Source of the DNA: Candidatus Poribacteria bacterium
GTDB lineage: Bacteria; Poribacteria; WGA-4E; WGA-3G
DNA length: 48,677 nt
Assembly (NCBI GenBank): GCA_003635255.1
Contig: PYJC01000074.1
Span: 1-48,677 of the forward strand
Direction: 5' to 3'
The first letter of the stretch is position 1. The number at the start of each line of letters is the position of its first letter. The notes beneath the pieces are model-generated. The model was not told where the DNA came from, did no database searches, and saw nothing but the letters and a program-made list of their open reading frames with translations. Positions 7,703-16,278 of the stretch are shown here, one piece after another. A program made the position numbers and the translations under genes.

Positions 7703-9934
7703 ATGGCATTTCTCAATCCACTTTTTCTCTTGGGACTCCTCGCCGCTGGCATTCCTCTAATTATCCATCTCTGGAACCGTCGTCGCGTTGTGACCATCGA
7801 TTTTAGCAGTCTGATGTTCTTGATGGCAGCACATCGCGAGAACGCTCGGCGATTCCAGCTCAGGCAGCTTCTCATTTTGCTTTTGCGGATGGCAATCGTT
7901 GCGCTTATTGTGCTCGCCTTGGCACGTCCATTTTTGACGCTTGGGTTGCCTGTTGCTTCCGTACGTGCGAAAACTGATTTGGTTGTTGTCTTGGATAACT
8001 CCTATAGCATGGCGTACCAAGATGTTGATAACATCAGATTTGAGAAAGCGAAAACTTTAGCAATTGATATTCTTGACACGCTGCGGCACGGTGACAGTGC
8101 CGCACTTATTTTAATGTCGGATATTCCGAATCCTGTTTTCCGGCAGCTCACTCCGGACCTTGAAAGCGTTAGGGCAGCGATCAACGCTGCGGAAGTTTCT
8201 TATCGTGCCACAAACGTCCAGCCGAGCCTTGAACTTGCTCACGAAATTCTCGCCGAATCAGAACAATTGAACAAGGAGCTCTATCTTATCTCGGACTTCG
8301 CCGAAAACGGATGGAAAAACTGGGGGCGGCTCCTAAATCGTTCTGGTGCGCGTGTTTCTCTGATGCCTGTTACCGAAGGAGAAGCACATAACACAAATAT
8401 TGAAGAAATTCGTTCCTCCAACCAACTTATAGGCGTAAATCTACCGCTCCAATTGAATGTGACGACTGCGAACCATTCCGTAGCTCCTTTGGCACGGAGT
8501 ATGCTAACACTATTTATTGGAGGAGAGAAACAAAAAACTGTGAGTTTTTCTGCAGCAGCTAACGAATCACTAAATACAACTTTAACATATAACTTTTCTA
8601 CACCCGGCACGCATGCGGGTTATTTTATGCTCACGGAAGATCGACTCACCATTGACAATCGGCGTTATTTCGTCTTGGATATCATCGGTGAAGTGCGTGT
8701 GCTTTGTGTCGGAGAACAGACGGAATACCTCGCATTGGCACTAAATCCACATAAAAATAGCCGTCAGCCATCGGTTTCCGTCAGCAATCAGCGAAGAGAT
8801 TTTCTTAACACCCGTCGATCACCGACAGCCGATACAATGATTCTACCGACGCAATGCACGCCTGCCGAATTTGAGACCTTTCCGCTGGAAGACTATGACG
8901 TTGTTATCCTCGCGGATGTATCGAAGATCAACCGCCAGATCGATGCACAGATTCAAAAATTTATCCGTCACGGCAAAAGTGTTATTGCATTTGTGAGCGG
9001 GCACAGCGATACAGATAACTACAACCAATTTAGCGATACTTGGTTACCTGCTCAACTTGGTAGAGCACTCACATGGACACCACCGCGACAGATTCGTACG
9101 TATCAAGAGACGCACCCTATTTTCGATATTTTCCCGAGCGAAGGATTTTCGATGCAATACGCGCCACAATTTCACAGCGGTGTAGCACTAAGTCCTACGT
9201 CTGAATCGACGGTAATTGCACATTTTGACGATGAAACACCTTTTCTCATTGAACGCAGTCAAGGGTCAAGTACCGTTCTGCTCTATAATTGCGGACTACT
9301 TGCACAACAGCGCAATACGCCCGACACAAATGCCACGCCGCTTCGCGCGACAACTTATACAAACAATCTGTTTATTAATCCCTATTTCCTCCCGATGCTC
9401 CAACAGAGTGTGCTTTACACGGCTACAGCCAACAGCAATCTTTTAACATGGGGTGGACATATAGGTGACACCTATACAGCGCGTTATCCACAGAGTGCCG
9501 GTGGGAAAGCGACTATTCGTTTAAAAAACACTGTTGATACATCGCATAACGATGGCTCTGATGTTGATAATAGTACTGTGGTTCCGATTTCTGAGGACGG
9601 GACGCTGCGATTTCAAGGGACAGAACGTCCTGGTATCTATCAGGTTGAGATTCAAACTCAAGGCAGACTTCAACGAGACTTCTTTGCTGTTAACGTTGAT
9701 GCGACTGAAGCCGATTTAGCACGGATTCCGCTCCAACAGGCGGCTGCACGGGTCGGTGCGCGAACAACAGCAGATACGGAAACTGAAGGAACAATGGTCG
9801 AAGCTGATACTTACAACGTTAAGAGACAAGGTAAGGAAATATGGGGTGAATTGCTTCTCTTGGCTGTCTGTCTCATGCTCCTGGAAAGTTTCCTCTCAAA
9901 TCGCGAAAAGGTACTGACCGTAGGTGAAACATAA
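7703..9934 (+). CDS. BatA/VWA-domain membrane protein
   Basis: Encodes 743 aa. Residues 1-80 match the BatA N-terminal pattern (FLNPLFLLGLLAAGIPLIIHLWNRR plus a second helix ending LALARPFL). A von Willebrand A domain follows, with MIDAS motif VLDNSYSM (DxSxS) near residues 95-102. A long periplasmic region leads to a C-terminal helix (LLLLAVCLMLLESFL). Related proteins occur in MoxR/Bat clusters of unclear role in envelope stress; no MoxR ATPase is seen here. A 15-base repeat also found at 13892 lies in-frame near codon 352. The gene overlaps the next one by 1 base (TAATG). Confidence 0.86.
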   Translation: MAFLNPLFLLGLLAAGIPLIIHLWNRRRVVTIDFSSLMFLMAAHRENARRFQLRQLLILLLRMAIVALIVLALARPFLTLGLPVASVRAKTDLVVVLDNSYSMAYQDVDNIRFEKAKTLAIDILDTLRHGDSAALILMSDIPNPVFRQLTPDLESVRAAINAAEVSYRATNVQPSLELAHEILAESEQLNKELYLISDFAENGWKNWGRLLNRSGARVSLMPVTEGEAHNTNIEEIRSSNQLIGVNLPLQLNVTTANHSVAPLARSMLTLFIGGEKQKTVSFSAAANESLNTTLTYNFSTPGTHAGYFMLTEDRLTIDNRRYFVLDIIGEVRVLCVGEQTEYLALALNPHKNSRQPSVSVSNQRRDFLNTRRSPTADTMILPTQCTPAEFETFPLEDYDVVILADVSKINRQIDAQIQKFIRHGKSVIAFVSGHSDTDNYNQFSDTWLPAQLGRALTWTPPRQIRTYQETHPIFDIFPSEGFSMQYAPQFHSGVALSPTSESTVIAHFDDETPFLIERSQGSSTVLLYNCGLLAQQRNTPDTNATPLRATTYTNNLFINPYFLPMLQQSVLYTATANSNLLTWGGHIGDTYTARYPQSAGGKATIRLKNTVDTSHNDGSDVDNSTVVPISEDGTLRFQGTERPGIYQVEIQTQGRLQRDFFAVNVDATEADLARIPLQQAAARVGARTTADTETEGTMVEADTYNVKRQGKEIWGELLLLAVCLMLLESFLSNREKVLTVGET

Positions 9935-11940
9935 TGGTAGATTTTAGGTCCACTGGGTGCCCACTTGGAACTTTGTGCTTAATCGCGTTGTTCAGCATTA
10001 GTATATATGTTGAAGTTTCATCAGAGATAGCGGCTGCTTCACAAGACAAAACAACAGATTCAGGAGATGAAGCCAATACTGTGCGGAGTCTGGTTATCAA
10101 AGGTAATGATTCATTCTCCGAACAGCAAATTCGTGCTTTGATGCGGACAGATGTCTGGAGTGTTTACGATGAAACCGTTCTGGCGGGGGATTTTGAAGCG
10201 ATTCTACGCTTTTATAAAGGGAACGGTTATCGGTTCGCGCGTATCGTTGAAGCGCAAAACTATATCAAGAGATTTGAGGACGGGGTCTACCTTGGGTTTG
10301 AGATTGATGAGGGTATCATCGGAAAAATTACAGTGTCCGGTAATACAAATACGAAAGAAAATGTGATACTCCGCGAATTACTGTTTCAGGAAGGAGATAT
10401 CTACACAGAAGCGGATAAGACAGAAAGTGAACGGATTCTACGACAGAAGTCTTATATCGGTTCTGCGAACATTGTTCCACAATGGAATGCAAGTTCAGAA
10501 ACGGTAATGCTTCATATTGATATTACAGATCTTTGGTCACTTAGAGGGGCATTTGATCCGTTGCCGTTGGTGAATCCTGAGGGCGGTAAGTTTCTTATAG
10601 CAGGTACAGACTTCAATTTACTTGGTTCTGGTCACTTCACACAACTTCGTTATGAAGGGGTTATAGAGAGAGAGGAAGAAACGCAGCATCTTATACGCGG
10701 TAGGTATCAGATGCCGAGGTTACTCAATTCGTATTGGAAGTTTGATGGGGAGTTTGCACAGCGGTTAGAAGGGAACACATGGACATCCTTCTTGGAACGC
10801 CCACAATATAGTTTCTCATTGGAACGCCCGCAATACAGCTTGAAAAGCCGATGGAGTGCGACTCTGAAAGTCTCTGAATTGATTCATCCGAGACGGTGGT
10901 ACGAGAACGGTGTGAAAACAGATATTTTCGAGGGAAATCTGCAAACAGCATCTGGCACCATCCTTCGCTATTTCGGGGATCGGGAACGACAAAATTATAT
11001 AGGGCTTTTGGCAGAATCGCAGCGTTCGAGATATGTATTAATTGAAACTTTCGGTGAATCCGAAGCGGCACCGTCGGATCGGGACATCAAAAGTGTCGGC
11101 ATCATCGTCGGACGAAAGCGCGTCGTCTACCACAAAACTCGATTCCATAGAAAAATGGGGCAAGAAGAAGATTTCTTCACCGGTTCACAATACGCCCTCT
11201 CAGTGGGATATGCATCGCCGTTATACGGTTCGGACAAGTCGGAATCTTACGCACGTTTTATAGGTATCTCAGCATGGACACGAGGCAGACGTATATTGAG
11301 TACAACCCTTATAGACCTTGCAACAAACTTCACAACACGTATTGAGCGTTCAAAGATTCAATTACAGACTTCATGGTACTATATAGACGTGTTCAACACG
11401 GGTAACGACATCTATACAGTAGACAAAGGATTCCGTAAGAACGGTTTCTTTGATTTTCATCAGACATTGGTGGCACAATTTAAAACAGATATACAGTTTG
11501 GATGGAGTGGTGAAGACCAGGTTACCCTTGGGTCGGACAACGGGTTGCGCGGGTACGATCCACAGCAATTTAACGGTGAAAAAATGATGTTGATACGCAT
11601 TGAAAGCAGAACCTTATGTGGCGGGGCACTTTTCAGTAAAATTGATGATGCTCTTGGAGCGGTTGCTACGTTCATCGCCAAACCGTTCATTAAACGCTCC
11701 GTTAAAGTTGGGCTTGTTTTAAGTGCTACTGCTTTCGTCGATGCAGGTTATATCTGGAACGGGAAACGCACTTTTCAACTGAGTGAACCCAAGAAGAGTG
11801 TTGGGTTCGGTTTGCGAGGTAGTTTTTCTCGGGTAAGTGGTCCGAGTATCTTTCGCATCGGATTAGCGTTTCCACTTGATGTCCCATCCGCGTCTGCTTT
11901 TGAACCTCGATTTTTTTATGGTTTTAACCAGACCTTTTAA
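9934..11940 (+). CDS. POTRA and beta-barrel outer-membrane protein (BamA/TamA superfamily)
   Basis: Encodes 668 aa. After a hydrophobic N-terminus there are two POTRA-like modules: VRSLVIKGNDSFSEQQIRAL (about residues 48-115) and ISGN-type GKITVSGNTNTKENVILREL (about 128-200). The remainder has beta-strand-like periodicity, a GSDNGLRGYDPQQF motif resembling the conserved loop-6 region, and a C-terminal Phe (FYGFNQTF), as in outer-membrane barrel signals. Two POTRAs rather than five argue against BamA itself; TamA-like or a patatin-type exporter barrel is possible. Its start overlaps the VWA gene stop, suggesting coupled translation. Confidence 0.85.
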   Translation: MVDFRSTGCPLGTLCLIALFSISIYVEVSSEIAAASQDKTTDSGDEANTVRSLVIKGNDSFSEQQIRALMRTDVWSVYDETVLAGDFEAILRFYKGNGYRFARIVEAQNYIKRFEDGVYLGFEIDEGIIGKITVSGNTNTKENVILRELLFQEGDIYTEADKTESERILRQKSYIGSANIVPQWNASSETVMLHIDITDLWSLRGAFDPLPLVNPEGGKFLIAGTDFNLLGSGHFTQLRYEGVIEREEETQHLIRGRYQMPRLLNSYWKFDGEFAQRLEGNTWTSFLERPQYSFSLERPQYSLKSRWSATLKVSELIHPRRWYENGVKTDIFEGNLQTASGTILRYFGDRERQNYIGLLAESQRSRYVLIETFGESEAAPSDRDIKSVGIIVGRKRVVYHKTRFHRKMGQEEDFFTGSQYALSVGYASPLYGSDKSESYARFIGISAWTRGRRILSTTLIDLATNFTTRIERSKIQLQTSWYYIDVFNTGNDIYTVDKGFRKNGFFDFHQTLVAQFKTDIQFGWSGEDQVTLGSDNGLRGYDPQQFNGEKMMLIRIESRTLCGGALFSKIDDALGAVATFIAKPFIKRSVKVGLVLSATAFVDAGYIWNGKRTFQLSEPKKSVGFGLRGSFSRVSGPSIFRIGLAFPLDVPSASAFEPRFFYGFNQTF

Positions 11941-11967
11941 GTCCTATCAAGAAATGGGAACCCAGAT

Positions 11968-13875
11968 ATGGATAAACTACCGCGCCTGTCAGCTGAAAGT
12001 ATCACATGGCGAGCTATCCTGATAGGACTTCTGTCGCTTCCGCTCAATATCTACCTCGTCGTTCAGACAGAGACAGTATGGACGACCCAATATCCGACAA
12101 CAATGGCGATTATCTTCAACGCCGTTTTTACGCTTTTCCTCGTCGCGATTATCAATCTCCCTTTATCACGCTACCTCCCGAAATGGCAACTCACACAAGC
12201 AGAGATGCTAACGGTGTATCTCATGGTAACGCTGGCATGCGTCGTCTGTGGTCATGATCTTTTGCAGGCAACAATGTGCGTCTTGGGACATGCCTCATGG
12301 TTCGCTACGCCGGAGAACGAGTGGCAATCTCTCTTTTTCCGCTACATTCCGGACTGGATCGCTGTCATGAATCGGCGCGCCTTAACCGGCTATTATGAAG
12401 GCACGTCAAACCTATTTGAAATGGAGCATATCCGTGCGTGGATTACGCCCGTAATGGCGTGGTTGGTCTTCTTTTCTGCCTTGGCGTTTTCCATGATGAT
12501 GCTCAGCGTCATCCTCCGCAAACAGTGGATCGAACACGAAAAACTGAGTTACCCAATCATCCTACTTCCCTTCGAGATGACAACGGGTGCGAGTTTCTAT
12601 CGGAACCGATTGCTTTGGATAGGATTTGCGGTCGGATTCGGACTTGATCTACTCAACGGTATTAATTTTCTGTTCCCCTTTGTTCCGGGTATCCCTATCC
12701 GTCACGACATTGGACGGCTGTTCACGGAAAAACCGCTGAGTGCTATCGGATCAACGCCTATTCATTTGAATCCGTATGCTATTGGCATCGGTTTCTTGAT
12801 GCCGTTGGATTTGTCGCTTTCTTGTTGGTTGTTCTATCTGTTTTGGAAGGCGCAGCTTGTCTTCGGTGCGATGACAGGATTGAATCAGACCCCGGGGTAT
12901 CCGCATATTGACATGCAATCGCTGGGTGCGTACTTTGGACTCTGTTTCTTCGCGCTCTGGATAACCCATAAACATTTATGGCAGGTTATCCGTAATATCT
13001 TAGGGTTGAAAACGAATTTGGACACGAGAAGCGAACCGATAGGGTATCGTAGCGCGTTTGTTGGGTTGTTACTCAGTATTGCAGTCGTTTTTGGGTTTTG
13101 CTTGAAGGCGGGGATGTCGTGGTGGGGTGTGCTGGGATTCTTCAGCATCCATTTCATACTCGTTTTGGCATTCACGCGGATGCGCGCCGAACTTGGCACA
13201 CCGACGATGGATTTCTACCGTGCCGGTCCTGGTCTTTTCCTCACCTCAATCTTTGGTTCCAGAAAGATAGGTGCGCCGACGTTGACGGGATTTGCATTCC
13301 TCTATGGCTTCACCCGAAATTACCGATCGCAACCGATGCCGAATCAATTAGAAGGGTTTAAACTTGCGGACAAAGGGCGTATCAACACGCGTCAAGTCCT
13401 TTGGGTGATGTGGGGTGCCACAGTTATCGGGCTATTTATCGGTTTTATCGCGTTCCTGCATGCGGGTTATCTGCATGGAAGTTTGGGGACATGGCGGGGA
13501 CAGGAGGCGTTTAGTGACTTACAACGGTGGTTGACGCTTCCAAACGACACAGACTGGGGGCGCATGGGATTTTTCGGATTCGGTATCTCTCTGACGCTAA
13601 CGACGCTGTTTATGCGTTTGCGATTTATCTGGTGGCAGCTGCACCCGCTCGCCTATCCGCTTGCGGGGAATTGGAATTTCGGTAGGCTCTGGTTTCCTGT
13701 ATTTCTGGCTTGGTTGATAAAGTCTATACTGATTCGGCACGGTGGGATTGGTGCGTATCGCCGAACGCTACCTCTGTTTTTTGGGACGATGCTCGGCGAA
13801 TTTGTGATGGGGAGTATCTGGGCAATTTTGGGGTTATTTCTCGGACAACGGATGTATTCGTTTAAGCATTGGTGA
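11968..13875 (+). CDS. DUF6785/DUF6784-type polytopic membrane protein
   Basis: Encodes 635 aa with roughly 12-14 hydrophobic helices through its whole length. Recognisable stretches are MRAELGTPTMDFYRAGP and RYIPDWIAVMNRRALTGYYEG. This agrees with the large OPT-like proteins annotated DUF6785/DUF6784, which I know mainly from Planctomycetes, Poribacteria and related groups. A transport role is likely; the substrate is not known. It follows the outer-membrane gene by 27 bases and may be co-transcribed. I recognised the family by pattern only. Confidence 0.68.
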   Translation: MDKLPRLSAESITWRAILIGLLSLPLNIYLVVQTETVWTTQYPTTMAIIFNAVFTLFLVAIINLPLSRYLPKWQLTQAEMLTVYLMVTLACVVCGHDLLQATMCVLGHASWFATPENEWQSLFFRYIPDWIAVMNRRALTGYYEGTSNLFEMEHIRAWITPVMAWLVFFSALAFSMMMLSVILRKQWIEHEKLSYPIILLPFEMTTGASFYRNRLLWIGFAVGFGLDLLNGINFLFPFVPGIPIRHDIGRLFTEKPLSAIGSTPIHLNPYAIGIGFLMPLDLSLSCWLFYLFWKAQLVFGAMTGLNQTPGYPHIDMQSLGAYFGLCFFALWITHKHLWQVIRNILGLKTNLDTRSEPIGYRSAFVGLLLSIAVVFGFCLKAGMSWWGVLGFFSIHFILVLAFTRMRAELGTPTMDFYRAGPGLFLTSIFGSRKIGAPTLTGFAFLYGFTRNYRSQPMPNQLEGFKLADKGRINTRQVLWVMWGATVIGLFIGFIAFLHAGYLHGSLGTWRGQEAFSDLQRWLTLPNDTDWGRMGFFGFGISLTLTTLFMRLRFIWWQLHPLAYPLAGNWNFGRLWFPVFLAWLIKSILIRHGGIGAYRRTLPLFFGTMLGEFVMGSIWAILGLFLGQRMYSFKHW

Positions 13876-13879
13876 AATA

Positions 13880-13958
13880 GTTGTCAGGGATTAGCCGTCA
13901 GCCATCAGCGATCAACCGTCGGTTGTCAGAAGGGTGGGGATTCGGAGTCCCTTCTACA
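13880..13958. repeat. Dispersed repeat cluster (GTCAG/CATCAG) with hairpin
   Basis: It contains TAGCCGTCAGCCATC (13892-13906), identical to 8758-8772 inside the VWA gene, and further GTCAG/ATCAG units. An inverted repeat AGAAGGG ... CCCTTCT follows. It lies just after the stop of the membrane protein gene. Confidence 0.55.
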
Positions 13959-13994
13959 AGATAACCAAATGACTCTACTGATCTGCCAAAGTAC

Positions 13995-14212
13995 TTAATC
14001 CGTAGTTTTCTGCAAAGAGATATTACCACCAGTGGTATGCAATTTCAACAAGGGACCGCCATCATTTATACGACTTCCAACCTATTTTGGGGAGCCTTTC
14101 CCTGAATAACTGGTTCTACTGCGAAGTCCGTTGAGACGCGTCCGACACTGGTTTCAGCATCTAAGTTAATAGCGATATCCGGTATAAAGGGACAGTTATG
14201 CTGCCCGCCAAT
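13995..14212 (-). pseudogene. Relic of a DUF4097/DUF4098-type (adhesin-like) gene, frameshifted
   Basis: Read on the minus strand, one frame gives AINLDAETSVGRVSTDF then QGKAPQNRLE. After a frame change the sequence continues DGGPLLKLHTTGGNISLQ and stops at 13995-13997. This is the C-terminal signature of DUF4097-type beta-helical repeats (TSFGxVxTDF ... NRLEGxINGGGPxLKLxTSxGNI). The frame break lies at the NRLEG position. No start codon or upstream part is seen, so it is a broken fragment. It fills much of the 403-base gap between the flanking convergent genes. Confidence 0.65.
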
Positions 14213-14235
14213 GTGTGTCAATAAGGGAAGGCGCG

Positions 14236-14273
14236 ACCTGTCTGGAATGTTCTAAATGTTATTCCAGACAGGT
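14236..14273. terminator. Perfect 13-bp inverted repeat between convergent genes
   Basis: ACCTGTCTGGAAT (14236-14248) pairs perfectly with ATTCCAGACAGGT (14261-14273) around a 12-base loop. It lies just after the stop of the minus-strand gene ending at 14279. There is no clear U-tract, so it could be an RNA-end hairpin rather than a classic terminator. Confidence 0.55.
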
Positions 14274-14278
14274 GCAGC

Positions 14279-14851
14279 CTATGATTCGCTATTTTGCTGT
14301 TGTGTCCGGATTTCTTGGAGTATTTCGACAACAGTCTCCATCTGCCCTTCAAGTTTGGCGATTCGTTGTTCTACAGGGGGCACGTCCTCGTCCTCGTCAG
14401 AGGTGACCTCAACGGTTTCGACGGTATCAGCATTATCTTCTTGTGCTTGTCCGCTCCAAATATCTTTGAGGAAAGAGGGCATGGATTGTCGCATAACCTC
14501 ACTGACGTCTTTCAACTCATCGCCAATGGTTTTCTTGATTTGCGCGAAGTCGAAATCATCAGCGCAGCTCTCTTTAACGTAGGCAGTGACTTGGTGACAC
14601 GCGAAGCAAATATCGCTAAAAGAGGCATCTGTTTCAAGCAGTTCAAACAGACCGTCGGGTACTGCATTGAGTTCAGAGAGGAGGTTAAGTGCGTTGTTAA
14701 ATTGTCGAGCACATCGCTCCTCACCATCCGAAAATTGGTCTGTAATCGCCGAAGTTTCGATGATGCGTGCTGTTGTTTCCAATAGCCGCAGAATTTGACG
14801 TATTTCCCTCGTCCGACGTATTTCCTTCTGAATTTCCTGTTCGTTAGACAT
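14279..14851 (-). CDS. Hypothetical acidic coiled-coil protein
   Basis: Encodes 190 aa. The SD GGAG lies 7 bases before the ATG. The protein is helical and acidic, with a DEDEDVPP linker followed by a short C-terminal coiled coil (IAKLEGQMETVVEILQEIR). A lone FACHQ motif is present. No signal peptide or membrane helix. I do not recognise a family. Upstream are two 50-base direct repeats with TTGTCTATATAGA that may control it or the DegT gene. Confidence 0.7.
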   Translation of the reverse strand: MSNEQEIQKEIRRTREIRQILRLLETTARIIETSAITDQFSDGEERCARQFNNALNLLSELNAVPDGLFELLETDASFSDICFACHQVTAYVKESCADDFDFAQIKKTIGDELKDVSEVMRQSMPSFLKDIWSGQAQEDNADTVETVEVTSDEDEDVPPVEQRIAKLEGQMETVVEILQEIRTQQQNSES

Positions 14852-14874
14852 GATCTTCTCCTATTTTTGTGGAT

Positions 14875-15032
14875 TTGTCTATATAGAGTCCCTTGAGACT
14901 GAAAAGGATAGTAAAAAACGTAAGCCACGCGATCTTTCTTTTCAAAAAGATCAACAGACCCGAAACGAATCTCGGATCTGTCTATCGGGTTGTCTATATA
15001 GATTCACGCCAAACCAAAAGGATAGTGAAAAA
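14875..15032. repeat. Pair of imperfect direct repeats with an internal hairpin
   Basis: TTGTCTATATAGAGTC (14875-14890) and AAAAGGATAGTAAAAAA (14902-14918) recur as TTGTCTATATAGATTC (14990-15005) and AAAAGGATAGTGAAAAA (15016-15032), 114-115 bases apart. Between them GATCTTT and AAAGATC form a 7-bp hairpin. The unit includes the palindrome CTATATAG. This is most of the spacer between two minus-strand genes and may hold operators. Confidence 0.6.
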
Positions 15033-15050
15033 TTTAATAAGGTTTACACA

Positions 15051-16265
15051 CTACGAAGTTTCCTGCTTTAACTCGGCGACGTTCCGGCGGATCTTGATAA
15101 CTGCTTTAATAATATCCTCAATGTCCTCTTCGTTCGCCATCAGGACGTTTTGGCTTAGGGAGAGACCTGTCTGACATATTTTTTCGGTTTCAGGACAGTG
15201 CACATCGTCATAATTGAGGTCATGTCCGAAAAGGTTAGAGGTGAGGAAAGCGGCACGATACATAGGCGTGGAATACCAATATCCCATGGGTATCCCTTCC
15301 GCTCGCATCGCACTAAGAAATGTCTCGCGTGAGATACCTTCAAACTCTTCGGTGTCAAAAATAGCCTTATAGCCGTGGCATCCACCGCGCGTTGCCCGCG
15401 GATCGAGTGGCGTGACTTTAATGCCCGGTACCTCGCCGAGCCAACCGTCTAGCCATCGCATGTTCTTATGTCGGTAGTTCGTTTCAGCCTCAAGTCGGGT
15501 TAGCCGGGAAAGGAGGAGACCGCCTTGCCATTCCGTCATACGGAAGTTGCCGCCGAAGGGTTCCGCTTCTCCGAATTCAGCATCGGGTAGCGTGCGACCA
15601 CAGTTATGCAATGCGTAAGCGCGTTCATAGAGTTCGCGATCGTTTATTAGGACGATGCCACCCTCACCCGCACAAAGATTTTTCGAGGACTGGAAACTGA
15701 AACATCCGAAGTGTCCCCAACTTCCAACACCGCGTCCACGCCATTCTGCCCCGTGTGCCTGTGCACAGTCCTCCACAACCTTGAGATTGTGTCGATTCGC
15801 GATGTCAACAAGTGCGTCTAAGTCTGCTGGATATCCTGCGATATGGACTGGTAAAATGACTTTTGTCTTATCCGTTATCGCGGCTTCAACTTTTGAAGGG
15901 TCTAATAGGAAACTGTCTGGTGTGGTATCTACGAAAACTGGAGCAGCATGCGTCATGAGGATCGCAACGACTGTTGCTTGGAAGGTGTAGGGAGTTGTGA
16001 TAACCTCATCGCCGGGACAGACCCCCGCTGCCTTTAGGGCGATATAGAGTGCCGAGGTGCCGCTATTGACGCAAACACCGTAGTTCGCGCCTTGGAATTC
16101 AGCGAATTGTTGTGCAAATTCTGGGACCTTCGGTCCTCCAACGCCCCATTGTCCGCTTTTGTAAATGGTCTCAAACGCTTCGATATCGGCAGGATCCTGC
16201 GTGGGCCATGTAGGGAAGCCAGCAGTTCGGACAGGTTCACCGCCGTTTATTGCTAATGTTGCCAT
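15051..16265 (-). CDS. DegT/DnrJ/EryC1/StrS-family PLP aminotransferase
   Basis: Encodes 404 aa, the usual family length. Diagnostic parts are NSGTSALYIALKAAGVCPGD (about 67-86), the cofactor Asp in VVEDCAQAHG (about 163-172), and the PLP Lys195 in SFQSSKNLCAGEGG. These enzymes transaminate nucleotide-linked keto-sugars or act on other secondary metabolites. The N-terminus (LAINGGEPVR) matches the AHBA-synthase-like/glutamine:inositol branch. The partner oxidoreductase is not adjacent; the upstream neighbour is a DUF402 protein 13 bases away. The substrate is unknown. Confidence 0.9.
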   Translation of the reverse strand: MATLAINGGEPVRTAGFPTWPTQDPADIEAFETIYKSGQWGVGGPKVPEFAQQFAEFQGANYGVCVNSGTSALYIALKAAGVCPGDEVITTPYTFQATVVAILMTHAAPVFVDTTPDSFLLDPSKVEAAITDKTKVILPVHIAGYPADLDALVDIANRHNLKVVEDCAQAHGAEWRGRGVGSWGHFGCFSFQSSKNLCAGEGGIVLINDRELYERAYALHNCGRTLPDAEFGEAEPFGGNFRMTEWQGGLLLSRLTRLEAETNYRHKNMRWLDGWLGEVPGIKVTPLDPRATRGGCHGYKAIFDTEEFEGISRETFLSAMRAEGIPMGYWYSTPMYRAAFLTSNLFGHDLNYDDVHCPETEKICQTGLSLSQNVLMANEEDIEDIIKAVIKIRRNVAELKQETS

Positions 16266-16278
16266 CTTCTTATCCCCT

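Noticed and set aside
9934..11940. Naming the POTRA-barrel protein as BamA
   Set aside because: Only two POTRA modules are seen, not five, and the operon lacks skp, lpxD and other usual BamA neighbours.
14850..15174. Plus-strand frames in the spacer between the hypothetical and DegT genes
   Set aside because: They consist of the direct repeats and the antisense of DegT; no SD, no recognisable protein.
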